A stretch of DNA of 64,000 nt from Spirodela intermedia (taxonomy: Eukaryota; Streptophyta; Magnoliopsida; Alismatales; Araceae). The notes beneath the pieces were generated by a model. That model saw nothing but the letters and a program-made list of their open reading frames with translations, did no database searches and was not told where the DNA came from. The DNA is taken from assembly GCA_902729315.2 (NCBI GenBank), contig LR746265.1:8985392-9049391 (forward strand), in the 5' to 3' direction. Below, one piece after another: positions 34,234 to 46,110 of the stretch (its first letter is position 1; every line of letters begins with the position of its first letter). The position numbers and the translations under genes are program-made.

Positions 34234-35664
34234 GATGTCAAGCACTTAAATGTTTAAGCACTCCTTGGAATAACAATCTAGACTTCACTTCTTTTATTCA
34301 CATCTTTATCACTTCTTCACTCATAGATATATTTACAAGATGTTCTAATTATCAATAATCATTCAAGAATAATATTGATCCTACATTTCCTTTTTTTCCA
34401 TGGCTTGATTTTTGAAGTTTGCACTATATTTCTTCCTTCTTTTATAGTAGATAAGTAGCTTTTCCTGTAGACAAATTTCGACAATGAGAATGATGTCTCA
34501 CACCCTCCATGTGTACTCTTAATTTTCAGGGCTTTCACTTTATCTACTTATTTTACAGCAAGTGTTTTTCTATACATGATTTTCGACAATGAGAATCATG
34601 TCTCACACCCTCCATGTGTACTCTTTGTTTCTAGATTTTTCACATTGCTCTCTCTCTTTTTTTTTTTTCGAAATAAGTGATTTCTCCTCACAAGTCCTAT
34701 AGATCTGAGTGCAAAAATCTCTATTAAACTCAAATGATCAATCAAATTTTCAAATCAAGTAAATACTATCCATCAAGATCATGAAGTGAAAATCTGTAAA
34801 ATCAAATCCATGTTATCTATCATGTATCTAAGGAGTATTCCAACATTTCATGCTACTAGATCATTCTTTTGACTCAATAATAATCTTCCTAATATCTTTT
34901 GGTATCAATCAATCTAATTGATTTAATTTTTCATGCATGCAATATCATGTAAGAAATTTGTAAATTAGATAGTTCTGACAATTCTGTTTTCTATTTTATG
35001 TTCTGTTTTTAGCAAGAATAAATTTCTCAAAAATAAATCAAAACTATCCTCTTTATAGTTGTAATTTCGAATTTCAGTAATATATGTCTAGGGGATTGAA
35101 ATGTGAGAAAAGGGTCTCTAGAATTTCAAATTTTGGGCTGTTTTTTGTCTGCTGTTTTTGACAATCTGTTGTTCCTGACAGAAAACAAGAAAATAGATGT
35201 TGCAGTTTTTCTGAATTTTATTTTATTTTTATTTTTTTGTTGCTGTTCTATGTTGAATAAAATGGAAACACATGTTCTTAATCGTCTTACAGCATAAATT
35301 GATAATGAATACTTCACCCCCCAACTTAAAAATGACATTGTCCTCAATGACACAGAAAAATCAAAATAGAATATGCAGAAAATATAATTTTCAAGTGAAG
35401 CATGCATATACGCAAAGTTAAGCATTAAAAATATTTTCGGAAATTATAGAGCTCAGAAAGACATCACCTCAACCTCATTTTTAATTTTCCACTTCGTCTT
35501 ACACTCCTCCTGCACTTTTTCGAAAAAAAACAAATAAAGAAACAAGTATTGCGAAATTGTAAGAAAAACAGAGCTTAAAAAAAATCAAACAGAATGAAAT
35601 AAAAACCATGGGTTGCCTCCCATGCAGCGCTGCATTTAATGTCTCCAGCTGGACAGCTCTAAGA
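34234..35664 (-). mobile_element. 3' non-coding region of gag-X element, copy 3
   Basis: As at 22834, with duplicated CACACCCTCCATGTGTACTC (34500, 34606), the CCCCCCAACTTAAAAATGAC motif near 35318 and the CCATGGGTTGCCTCCCATG hairpin near 35607. Confidence 0.7.
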
Positions 35665-36377
35665 TCATATAAGATGATCTATGGCCATCAAAATATATTT
35701 GTATCCCAAGGAAAGTTTCATGATATTCTTTTTCAGATTTAGCATAAATTCATATACTTCATATATATACCTTGAAATACTTTCAGCCAAAACAAAATGA
35801 AAATTAACAAGATTTTCCCAAAAATAATATTTCTATTTTGAAAAGAATCTTTCCTTATTTCTATCTTGTTTTGTAAGGCTCTCATTCATTAATAAATACT
35901 TTCTATTAATAGACCATATTATGTGATCAGGCCATATAATTTTCGAATTAGCTCTTACCCAATTTAAATTTTTTTCATCTAAATTGATATCTCTAACTCT
36001 TCCATTCATCCATTTCTTAATGTCTTCTTTTATATGCATAATCTTCCCCTGGTCCATTTTATCTTCCAGACCATATGAAATTTTTCTAAGTGCTGATGAA
36101 GTTCTTCTAAAGGCAATCCATGAAAATTAGGGAGCATTTGAAAAATTCTTGGATTTATTTCGAATTTAACATTGGGTGCTAATGGGACTCTAATATTGGA
36201 TGCTCTTTGAAATGAATCAGGGATATAATAATTTTTCATGGCCACAGGATTGTTCTCAGTTTGACCTGTACTTTCTTCAGGATCTATCAAACTTAATTTT
36301 TCTTTCGGATTTTTTGTTTTGAATGAAATAATGAAAGGATTTTCTAGCCTTGGATGCAAGGATCTTCTACCATACAT
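35665..36377 (-). pseudogene. gag-X pseudogene with a large internal deletion, copy 3
   Basis: The N-terminal gag from MYGRRSLHPRLENP (36377) to HLEKFHMV is joined directly to the X C-terminus (KMDQGKIM... in another frame, then DEKNLNWVRANSKIIWPDHI) at about 36066. Compared with copy 2, about 1.75 kb is missing. Only a few bases are shared at the break (around CCAGA), as in a microhomology deletion. The fusion is out of frame. Confidence 0.8.
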
Positions 36378-36570
36378 AAAAAATCAATAAATTCGAGAGA
36401 AAAGTTTATTAATTGTTACCCTCCTTCAGTATGCTCCAGTCCTTGCCTTGCTTCTTTTCGTTCCCTTTTTCTAAAAAAAAAAATTCGGGAAGAAGAAAAT
36501 AAAATAAGAGTTAATTTTTTTTGTGTACTCTAAGAGAAAAATAGAAAAATACTAAATATTATACAATACA

Positions 36571-36588
36571 TCCCTGGCAACGGCACCA
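36571..36588 (-). other. Primer-binding site (mutated)
   Basis: Minus-strand TGGTGCCGTTGCCAGGGA when read from the LTR side, two changes from the intact PBS. Sits between LTR 36594 and gag copy 3. Confidence 0.75.
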
Positions 36589-36593
36589 AAATT

Positions 36594-37725
36594 TGACGTG
36601 ACTCAATCGTTGTATATTAAATCATGTAAATCTAAAATTTATAAAACTAAAAAATACAATTTTTTAGATATTTAGAAGTATTTCTGAACAAATATATCAA
36701 TTATAATTCAATAAAACTTCCAAAAATAGCGGTAATTTTGCACGTCGATCACAGGGATGTAATATAATATTTGGTATTCAGATTTTTTTTCTCAATGAAT
36801 ACGATTTTCTATGAATTTTATACTAGGAAATGAAAAGGAAATATATTTAAAATTCACAAGAAAAGGAAACAAGGGTGCGGGCGTTAGGATGATGTCAGCA
36901 CCCAGCGAACGCGAATCGCACAGAAATAGAGTTCCGCCCGGTGATTTTTACGTAAGCAATTACAGACGATTGAATTGTTCAAATTAAGATCTGTAAAAGA
37001 TGAAAGAATCGTAATGAAATGAAGTATATGTTGGTAAATTTAAATTACACAAATTATCACTAAATGAAATGGAAATTAAGTTGAAAGCAGGAAAACAGTG
37101 TTCCGACGTCGCAGCGGCGATGCGTCGGCGATGCACCAGAATTCTAAGTGTTCAGGAGGATCATCGTGTAGTGTCCACGGCCTCAAAGGCTCTCCTTGGA
37201 CAAGGACGACGTTGGCAATCTCTAGATCTTCTCGCAAACTCTAGAGATTAATGAAATGGGTCGTCGAATCGTCTCTAGCGGCTGTCACCTGACAGAGCGG
37301 AAAAACGGCGACTTTGTGGCTCTCCGGCAGTTGTCACCCGACGGAGAGGAGCTGGATGGAGGTGGGGGGCATGTCAGGGAGCTTCATCCTCAGGTCTGCG
37401 CAGCAAGAGGAGGCTCTTCATCGCATCTGGTACGCTCTCAAGAGGTGGCGACTCGTCTCCCGGTGGATCGTCCTCTTCTCGACGATGGCTTGTTCGTCGA
37501 TCAATCGGAGATGATTTACTCGATGGATTCACGATCCTTTTATCGTGAATCCTTCAGAAATTTGAGTAACAATGCTCCACAAATCGCGTTGACGAGATTG
37601 TCGTCGATGATCTAGCAATTCTGGTTGCTTAATCCTTCACTAGCGATCTACAGGAAAGTTACGATAATCAGATAAAAATATGAGTTTTGGCTCTAGGAGG
37701 ATTCAAACCTGCGTTGGTTGCCCGC
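36594..37725 (-). repeat. Family-1 LTR, truncated 3' part
   Basis: Starts TGACGTGACTCAATCG and stops in mid-LTR at GGTTGCCCGC, where another LTR begins. The missing LTR 5' part is not found beyond 39343, so sequence was lost after the second insertion. Confidence 0.8.
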
Positions 37726-39343
37726 TGATGTGACTTAGTCGTTGTATATTAAATCACACAAATCTAAAATTTATAAAACTAAGAAATATGATTTTTCTGA
37801 TATTTAGAAGTATTTCTGAACAAATATATCAATTATAATTCAATAAAACTTCCAAAAAATAGCAATAATTTTCCAGGTCGATCACAGGGATGTAATATAA
37901 TATCTGGTAATTATTCAGAAATTTCCTCAAAGAATACTTTTTTCTATGAATTTTATACTAAGAAATGAAAAGGAAAAATATTTTCAATTCACGGAAAAAA
38001 AGAAATAAGGGTGCACACGTTAGGATAATGTCAGCGCCCAGCGAACACGAATTAGGCGAAAACAGAGTTCCGCTCGGTGATTCTTACGTAAGCGATTACA
38101 GACGATTTAATTGATCAAATTAAGATTTGTAAAAGACGGAAGAATCGTAATGAAATGAAGTATATGTTGGTAAATTTAAAATAAACAAATTATCACTAAA
38201 TGAAACGGAAATTAAGTTGAAAGTAGGAAACAGAGTTTCGACATCGCGACGGCGATGTGTCGGCAATACACCGGAATTATGAGTGTTCGGGAGGATCGTC
38301 GTGCAGTGTCCACGGCCTCGAAGGCTCTCCTTGGACAAGGACGACATGGGCAATCTCTAGATCTTCTCGCGAAGTCTAGAGATTAATGAAATGGGTCGTC
38401 AAATCGTCTTCGGCGGCTGTCACCTGGCGGAGCGGAAAAAAGGTGACTTTGTGGCTCTCCGGCGGCTGTCACTCGACGGAGATGAGCTGGATGGAGGTGG
38501 GGCGCGTGTCAAGGAGCTTCATCCTCAGGTTTGCGCAGCAAGAGGAGGCTCCTCATCGCATCTGGTACACTCTCAAGAGGTGGCGACTCGTCTCTCGACA
38601 GATCGTCCTCTTCCCGACGACGGCTTGTTTGTCGATCAATCGGAGATGATTTACTCGATGGATTCGTGATCCTTTTATCGCAAATCGTTCAGCAATTTTA
38701 GTAGCAATGCTCCGCGAATCGCATTGACGAGATTTTTGCCGATGATCCAGCGATTCTCGTTGCTTAATCCTTCACCGGCGATCTGCAGGAAAGTCGTGAT
38801 AATCAGATAAAAATATATGAATTTTTACTCTGGGAGGATTCAAACCCGCGCCGATTGTCCGCCCCTTTTGAGGAAGGTGTGACGCGGGTTTAGTCCCACA
38901 TCGGTTGTGTGCCGATTTTTCGAGCGAATATATAGTAATGTTAGTTTTCTAAGCAAAGTTCCTTCTCTTGCGTGTACGACCACTCCTTACCCCATAGTCA
39001 GCTGGCCACCGGTGACATGGAAGGGGAGTGGCACACACATGCCCCTATCTGTCCAAGCCGCTCGAGCCCCTGCTCGTAGCTACTCCCCGACTGAGCTTCC
39101 GACCCACTTGCGGGTCCCCCTCATTTTGTCTTATTTTTATTTCTTTTTCTTCATTTATCTCAAAACCAAGACTGTAAAAATCATATAAATTCATGTAAAA
39201 TCACATAATTACCTAAAACTTCACATTAATCAATTGAAAACCACTTTTCACATTTTAACATAAATATAAGTCTATTTATCATGAGTTAAGGCTAAAACTA
39301 TATTATTTACTAATTATTAACTCATGATAATGAAGACTTATCA
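37726..39343 (-). repeat. Complete family-1 LTR
   Basis: TGATGTGACTTAG to GACTTATCA. 39344-39382 beyond it is the PPT-side stub (CACTCGCCAACATAAATC), then the fusion to plus-strand LTR at CTTAACAATG/AAGAGCC, as at 28582. The 24 bases 39383-39406 are plus-strand LTR up to the insertion site of the large minus element. Confidence 0.8.
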
Positions 39344-39406
39344 CACTCGCCAACATAAATCATTGCTAGTCCCTTAACAATGAAGAGCCTCCTCTTGCTG
39401 CACGGA

Positions 39407-41034
39407 TGACGTGACTTAGTCGTTGTATATTAAATCATGCAAATATAAAATTTATAAAACTAGAAAATACAAATTTTTGGATATTTAGAAGTATTTCTGA
39501 AAAAATATATCAATTATAATTCAATAAAACTTCCAAAAATAGCAGTAATTTTCCAAGTCGATCATAAGAATGTAATATAATATCTGGTAATTATTCAGAA
39601 TTTTCCTCTATGAATAATATTTTATATGAATTATATACTAAGAAATAAAAGGAAATATATTTAAAATTCACGAAAAAGGGAAATAAGGGTGCGGACGTCA
39701 AGATGACGTCAGGATGACGTCAGCGCCTGGCGAATGCGAATCGGGCAAAAACAGAGTTCCGCCCGGTGATTCTTACGTAAGCGATTACAGACGATTTAAT
39801 TGATCAAATTAAGATCTGTAAAAGCCGGAAGAATCGTAATAGAACAAAGTATATTTTGGTAAATTAAAATCACAAAAACTATCACTAAATGAAGCGTAAA
39901 GTAAGTTGAAAGCAGGAAAACAAAGTTCCGGTGTCGCGATGGTGATGCATCGGCGATGCACCGGAATTCTGAGTGTTCGGGAGGATCGTCGTGCAGTGTC
40001 CACGGCCTCAAAGGCTCTCCTTGGACAAGGACGATGTGGGCAATCTCTAGATCTTCTCGCGGAGTCTAGAGATTAATGAAATGGGTCGTCGAATCGTCTC
40101 CGGCGGCTATCACCCGGCGGAGCAGAAAAATGGTGACTTTGCGGCTCTCCAGCGGCTGTCACCCGACGGAGAGGAGCTGGATGGAGGTGGGGCACATGTT
40201 AGGGAGCTTCATCCTCAGGTCCGCGCAGCAAGAGGAGGCTCTTCATCGCATCTGGTACGCTCTCAAGAGGTGGCGACTCATCTCCTGACGGATCGTCCTC
40301 TTCCCGACGACGGCTTGTTCGTCGATCAATCGGAGATGATTTACTCAATGGATTCGCGATCCTTTTATCGCGAATCGTTCAGCAATTTTAGTAGCAATGC
40401 TCCGTGAATCGTGTTGATGAGATTTTCGCCGATGATCCAGCGATTCTTGTTGCTTAATCCTTCACCGGCGATCTGCAGCAAAAGTTGCGATAATCAGATA
40501 AAAATATATGAATTTTGACTCTGGAAAGATTCAAACCCACGTCGGTTGCCTGCCTCTTCTGAGGAAGGTGTGACGCGGGTTTAGTCCCACATCGGTTGTG
40601 CGCCAATTTTTTGGGCGAATATATAGTAATGTTAGCTTTATAAGCAAAGTCACTTCTCTCGTGTGTACGACCACTCCTTGCCCCACAGCCGGCTGGCCAC
40701 CGGTGACATGGAAGGGGAGTGGCGCACACGTCCCCCTATCGGTCCAAGCCAAGCCGCTCGAGCCCCTGCTTGCGGCTACTCCCCGACTACGCTTCCGACC
40801 CGCTTGCGGGTCCCCCCATTTTGCAATATTTTTATTTCTATTTCTTGTTCTTCATTTATCTCAAAAGTAAGACTGTAAGAATCATATAAAATCACATAAT
40901 TATCCAAAAATTCACGTTAATCAACTGAAAACCACTTTTCACACTTTAACATAAATATAAGTCTATTTATCATGATTTAAGGTGAAAATTATATTACTAA
41001 CTAATTATTAACTCATGATAATAAAGACTTATCA
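39407..41034 (-). repeat. 3' LTR of the autonomous element
   Basis: 1628 bases, TGACGTGACTTAG to GACTTATCA. The reverse of the polypurine tract AAGTTGGGGGGTG lies immediately beyond at 41035. Confidence 0.85.
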
Positions 41035-42632
41035 CACCCCCCAACTTAAATCATTGCTAGTCCCTTAGCAATGGAATTACAAAAATAAAATTTTACAAAT
41101 CTCAAACATCATATTTCAATATAGAAAAAAAATACAATTAGAAATGATGCACCTTTAAACACTTTGGATTCTTATATCAAGTATTTAAGAATGATGTCAA
41201 GCACTTAAATGTTTAAACACTCCTTGGAATAACAATCTAGACTTCACTTCTTCTATTTACATCTTTATCGCTTTCTTCACTCATAGATGTATTTACAGGA
41301 TGTTCCAATTATCAATACTCATCTAAGAATAATATTGATCCTACATTTCCTTTTTTCTATGGCTTGATTTTTGAAGTTTGCACTATATTTCTTCCTTCTT
41401 TTTTGTTTTTTTAATATATATATAGTGGATAAGTAACTTTTCCTGTAGATAAATTTCGACAATAAGAATGATGTCTCACACCCTCCATGTGTACTCTTCA
41501 TTTTTAGGGCTTTCACTTTATCCACTTATTTTGCAGCAAGTGCTTTTCTATGCACGATTTTCGACAATGAGAATGATGTCTCACACTCTCCATGTGTACT
41601 CTTCATTTCTAGATTTTTCACATTGCTCTCTCTTTTTTTTTTTTGAAATAAGTGATTTCTCCTCACAAGTCCTATAGATCAGGGTGCAAAAATCTCCATT
41701 AAACTCAAATGATCAATCAAATTTTCACATCAAGTAAATACTATCCATCAAGATCATGAAGTGAAAATCTGTAAAATCAAATCCATGTTATCTATCATGT
41801 ATCCAAGGAGTATTCCAACATTTCATGCTACTAGATCATTCTTTTGACTCAATAATAATCTTCCTAGTATCTTTTGGTATCAATCAATCTAATTGATTTA
41901 ATTTTTCATGCATGCAATATGATGTAAGAAATTTGTAAATTAGATAGTTCTGACAGTTCTATTTTCTATTTTCAGTTTTATTTTTAGCACCAATAATTTT
42001 GTCAAAAATAAATCAAAACTATTTTCTTTATAGCTGTAATTTCGAATTTCAGTAATATATGTCTAGGGGATTGAAATGTGAGAAAAGGGTCTCTATAATT
42101 TCAAATTTCGGGTTGTTTTTTCGTCTGCTGTTTTTGACAGTCTATTGTTCCTAATAGAAAACCAGAAAATAGATGTTGCAGTTTTTCCGAATTTTATTTT
42201 ATTTTTAGTTTTTTAGGTTCTGTTCTAATTTCGTCTGTTGTTGTTAATCGTCTTACAGCATAAATTAATAATGAATACTTCACCCCCCAACTTAAAAAAT
42301 ACATTGTCCTCAATGACACAGAAAAATCGAAACAAAATATGCAGAAAATAGAATTTTCAAGTGAAGCATGCATATCTACAAAGTTAAGCATTAAAAATAT
42401 TTTCATAAATGATGATGATCAGAAAGACATCACCTCAACCTCGTTTTTAAATTTCCACTTCATCTTACACTCCTCTTCTTGCACTTTTTCGAAAAAAAAT
42501 AAATACAGAAACAAGTACTGCGAAATTCTAAGAAAAACAGAGCTTAAAAAAAATCAAACAGAATGAAATAAAAACCATGGGTTGCCTCCCATGCAGCACT
42601 GAATTTAATGTCTTCAGTTGGACTCCATGATC
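41035..42632 (-). mobile_element. 3' trailer of the autonomous element
   Basis: PPT at 41035-41049, duplicated CACAC(C/T)CTCCATGTGTACTC unit (41477, 41583), CCCCCCAACTTAAAAAATAC near 42283 and the CCATGGGTTGCCTCCCATG hairpin near 42577. No envelope-like frame between pol and the PPT is supported. Confidence 0.75.
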
Positions 42633-42946
42633 TTACTCTTGAATTTTATTTAATAATAAAATTTCTTTTTCTGCAAGGCGTTCATGTTCTAAGTAATGTT
42701 TAAGCCGCTGTCCATTTACCTTAAAGTTATGATCACTTTTAGGATCTTTAATCATTACAGCCCATGATCATATGTCTCTTCCACCACATAAGGCCCTTTC
42801 CATTTTGATTTTAATTTTCTTGGGAATAATTTCAGCCTAGAATCATATAACCACACTTTTTGTCCAACATAAATTTTTTTTCTGCTAATGTATTTATCAT
42901 GAAAAGTTTTAGTTTTTTTTTATATATTCATGATTTTCCTAAGCTT
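42633..42946 (-). pseudogene. Integrase C-terminus of the autonomous element (separated by insertion)
   Basis: Read on the minus strand, and allowing a frameshift, it gives [32 protein letters not shown]-like segments, then FKVNGQRLKHYLEHE and a TAA at 42633-42635. This is the GPY/F module. It is continuous with the integrase at 50438 once the nested element is removed. Confidence 0.75.
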
Positions 42947-44529
42947 TGACATGACTCAGTCGTTGTATATTAAATCATGCAAATATAAAATTTATAAAAC
43001 TAGAAAATACAAATTTTTGGATATTTAGAAGTATTTCTAAATAAATATATTAATTATAATTCAATAAAAATTCCAAAAATAGTAGTAATTTTCCAAGTCG
43101 ATCACAGGGATGTAATATAATATCTAGTAATTATTCAGAATTTTTCTCACTGAAGACGATTTTCTATGAATTTTATACTAGGAAATAAAAAGGAAAGATA
43201 TTTAAAATTTACGAATAAGGGAAATAAGGGTGCAGACGTGATGATGACGTCAGCGCCCGGCGAGCGCGAATCGGGCGGAAACAGAGTTCCTCCTGGCGAT
43301 CCTTACATAAGCGATTATAGACGATTTAATTGATCAAATTAAGATCTGTAAAATCCGGAAGAATCGTAATGGAATGAAGAATAGTTTGGTAAATTTAAAT
43401 TACACAAATTATCACTAAAAGAAGCGTAAAGTAAATTGAAAGCAGGAAAACAGAGTTCTGACGTCGCGACGGCGATGCGTCGGCGATGCACCGGAATCCT
43501 GAGCGTTCGGGAGGATCGTCGTGCAGTGTCCACGGCCTCAAAGGCTCTCCTTGGACAAAGACGACGTGGGCAATCTCTAGATCTTCTTGTAAAGTCTAGA
43601 GATCAATGAAGTGGGTCGTCGAATCATCTCCAGTGGCTGTCACCTGATGGAGAGGAGCTGGATGGAGGTGGGGCGCGTGTTAGGGAGCTTCATCCTCAGG
43701 TCCGCGCAGCAAGGGGAGGCTCTTCATCGCATCTGGTACGCTCTCAGGAGGTGGCAACTCGTCTCCCAGCGGATCGTCCTCTTCCCGACAACGGCTTGTT
43801 CGTCGATCAATCGGAGATGATTTACTCGATGGATTCGCGATCCTTTTATCGCGAATCATTCAGCAATTTTAGTAGCAATGCTCCACGTATCGCGTTGACG
43901 AGATTTTCGCCGATGATCCAGCAATTCTCGTTGCTTAATCCTTCACCGGCGATTTGCAGGAAAGTCGCGATAATCAGATAAAAATATATGAATTTTGACT
44001 CTGGGAGGATTCGAACCCGTGCCGGTTGCCCGCCTGTGAGGAAGGTGTGACGCGGGTTTAGTCCCACATCGGTTGTGCGCCGATTTTTCAGGTGAATATA
44101 TAGTAATGTTAGCTTTGTAAGCAAAGTCTCTTCTCTCGCGTGTACGACCACTCCTTGCCCCACAGCCGGCTGGCCACCGGTGACGTCGAAGGGGAGTGGC
44201 ATACACGTGCCCTATCGGTCCCCAAGCCAAGCCGCTCAAGCCCCTATTCGCGGCTACTCCCCGACTGCGCTTCCAACCCGCTTGCGAGCCTAGCTGGCCA
44301 GCGGGTCCCCCATTTTTGCAATATTTTTATTTTTATTTCTTGTTCTTCATTTATCTCGAAAGTAAGACTGTAAAAATCGTATAAAATCACATAATTACCC
44401 AAAAATTCACGTTAATCAACTGAAAACTAAAAATCATTTTTTAACATAAATATAAGTCTATTTATCATGAGTTAAGTCTAAAACTATATTATTTACTAAT
44501 TATTAACTCATGATAATAAAGACTTATCA
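42947..44529 (-). repeat. 3' LTR of the gag-X element
   Basis: 1583 bases. The antisense GC-rich part (43611 onward) lacks about 48 bases relative to its partner, one repeat of the duplicated GGGTGACAGCCG-like unit. PPT reverse CACCCCCCAACTT at 44530. Confidence 0.85.
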
Positions 44530-46110
44530 CACCCCCCAACTTAAATCATTGCTAGTCCCTTAGCAATGGAATTACGAAAATAAAATTTTACAAATCTCAA
44601 ACATCATATTTCAATACAGAAAAAAAATATATAATTAGAAATGATGCACCTTTAAACACTTTGGATTCTTATATCAAGTATTTAAGAATGATGTCAAGCA
44701 CTTAAATGTTTAAACACTCCTTGGAATAACAATCTAGACTTCACTTCTTTATCACTTCTTCACTCATAGATGTATTTACAAGATGTTCCAATTATCAATA
44801 TTCATCTTACATTTCCCTTTTTCTATGACTTGATTTTTGAAGTTTGCACTATATTTCTTCCTTCTTTTTTTTTATTTTTTTTATAAATAGTGGATAAGTA
44901 GCTTTTCCTGTAGACAAATTTCGACAATAAGAATGATGTCTCACACCCTCCATGTGTACTCTTCACTTTCAGGGCTTTCACTTTATCCATTTATTTTTCA
45001 GCAAGTGTTTTTCTATGCACGATTTTCGACAATGAGAATGATGTCTCACACCCTCCATGTGTACTCTTCGTTTCTAGATTTTTCACATTGCTCTCTCTTT
45101 TTTTTTTTCGAAATAAGTAATTTCTCCTCACAAGTCTTATAGATCAGGGTGCAAAAATCTCCATTAAACTCAAATGATCAATCAAATTTTCACATCAAGT
45201 AAATACTATCCATCAAGATCATGAAGTGAAAATCTGTAAAATCAAATCCATGTTATCTATCATGTATCCAAGGAGTATTCCAACATTTTATGCTACTAGA
45301 TCATTCTTTTGACTTAATAATAATCTTCCTAGTATCTTTTGATATCAATCAATCTAATTGATTTAATTTTTCATGCATGCAATATGATGTAAGGAATTTG
45401 TAAATTAGATAGTTCTGACAGTTTTGTTTTCTGTTTTCAGTTCTATTTTTAGCAACAATAAATTTGTCAAAAATAAATCAAAACTATCCTCTTTATAGCT
45501 GTAATTTCGAATTTCAGTAATATATATCTAGGGGATTGAAATGTGAGAAAAGGGTCTCTATAATTTCAAATTTTGGGCTATTTTTTGTCTGCTGTTTTTG
45601 ACAATCTGGTTTTTCTGAAAGAAAACCAGAAAATAAATGTTGCAGTTTTTCTGAATTTTATTTTATTTTTATTTTTTTGTTGCTGTTCTAAGTTGAATAA
45701 AATGGAAACACATGTTCTTAATCGTCTTACAGCATAAATTAATAATGAATACTTCACCCCCCAACTTAAAAATGACATTGTCCTCAATGACATAGAAAAC
45801 TCGAAACAGAATATGCAGAAAATATAATTTTCAAGTGAAGCATGCATATCTGCAAAGTTAAGCATTAAAAATATTTTCATAAATGATGAAGCTCAGAAAG
45901 ACATCACCTCAACCTCGTTTTTAATTTTCCACTTCATCTTACACTCCTCTTCCTGCACTTTTTCGAAAAAAAATAAATACAGAAACAAGTACTGCGAAAT
46001 TCTAAGAAAAACAGAGCTTAAAAAAAATCAAACAGAATGAAATAAAAACCATGGGTTGCCTCCCATGCAGCACTGAATTTAATGTCTTCAGTTGGACAAC
46101 AGCTCTTAGA
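44530..46110 (-). mobile_element. 3' trailer of the gag-X element
   Basis: Same layout as the trailer of the autonomous element (PPT, duplicated CACACCCTCCATGTGTACTC unit at 44942 and 45047, CCCCCCAACTTAAAAATGAC near 45757, CCATGGGTTGCCTCCCATG hairpin near 46051). The shared part ends at AATTTAATGTCTTCAGTTGGAC (46078-46099), which marks where X replaces pol. Confidence 0.8.

Noticed and set aside
41035-42632. Envelope-like frame expected in some Athila elements
   Set aside because: No sustained frame, signal peptide or membrane segment is present between pol and the polypurine tract.
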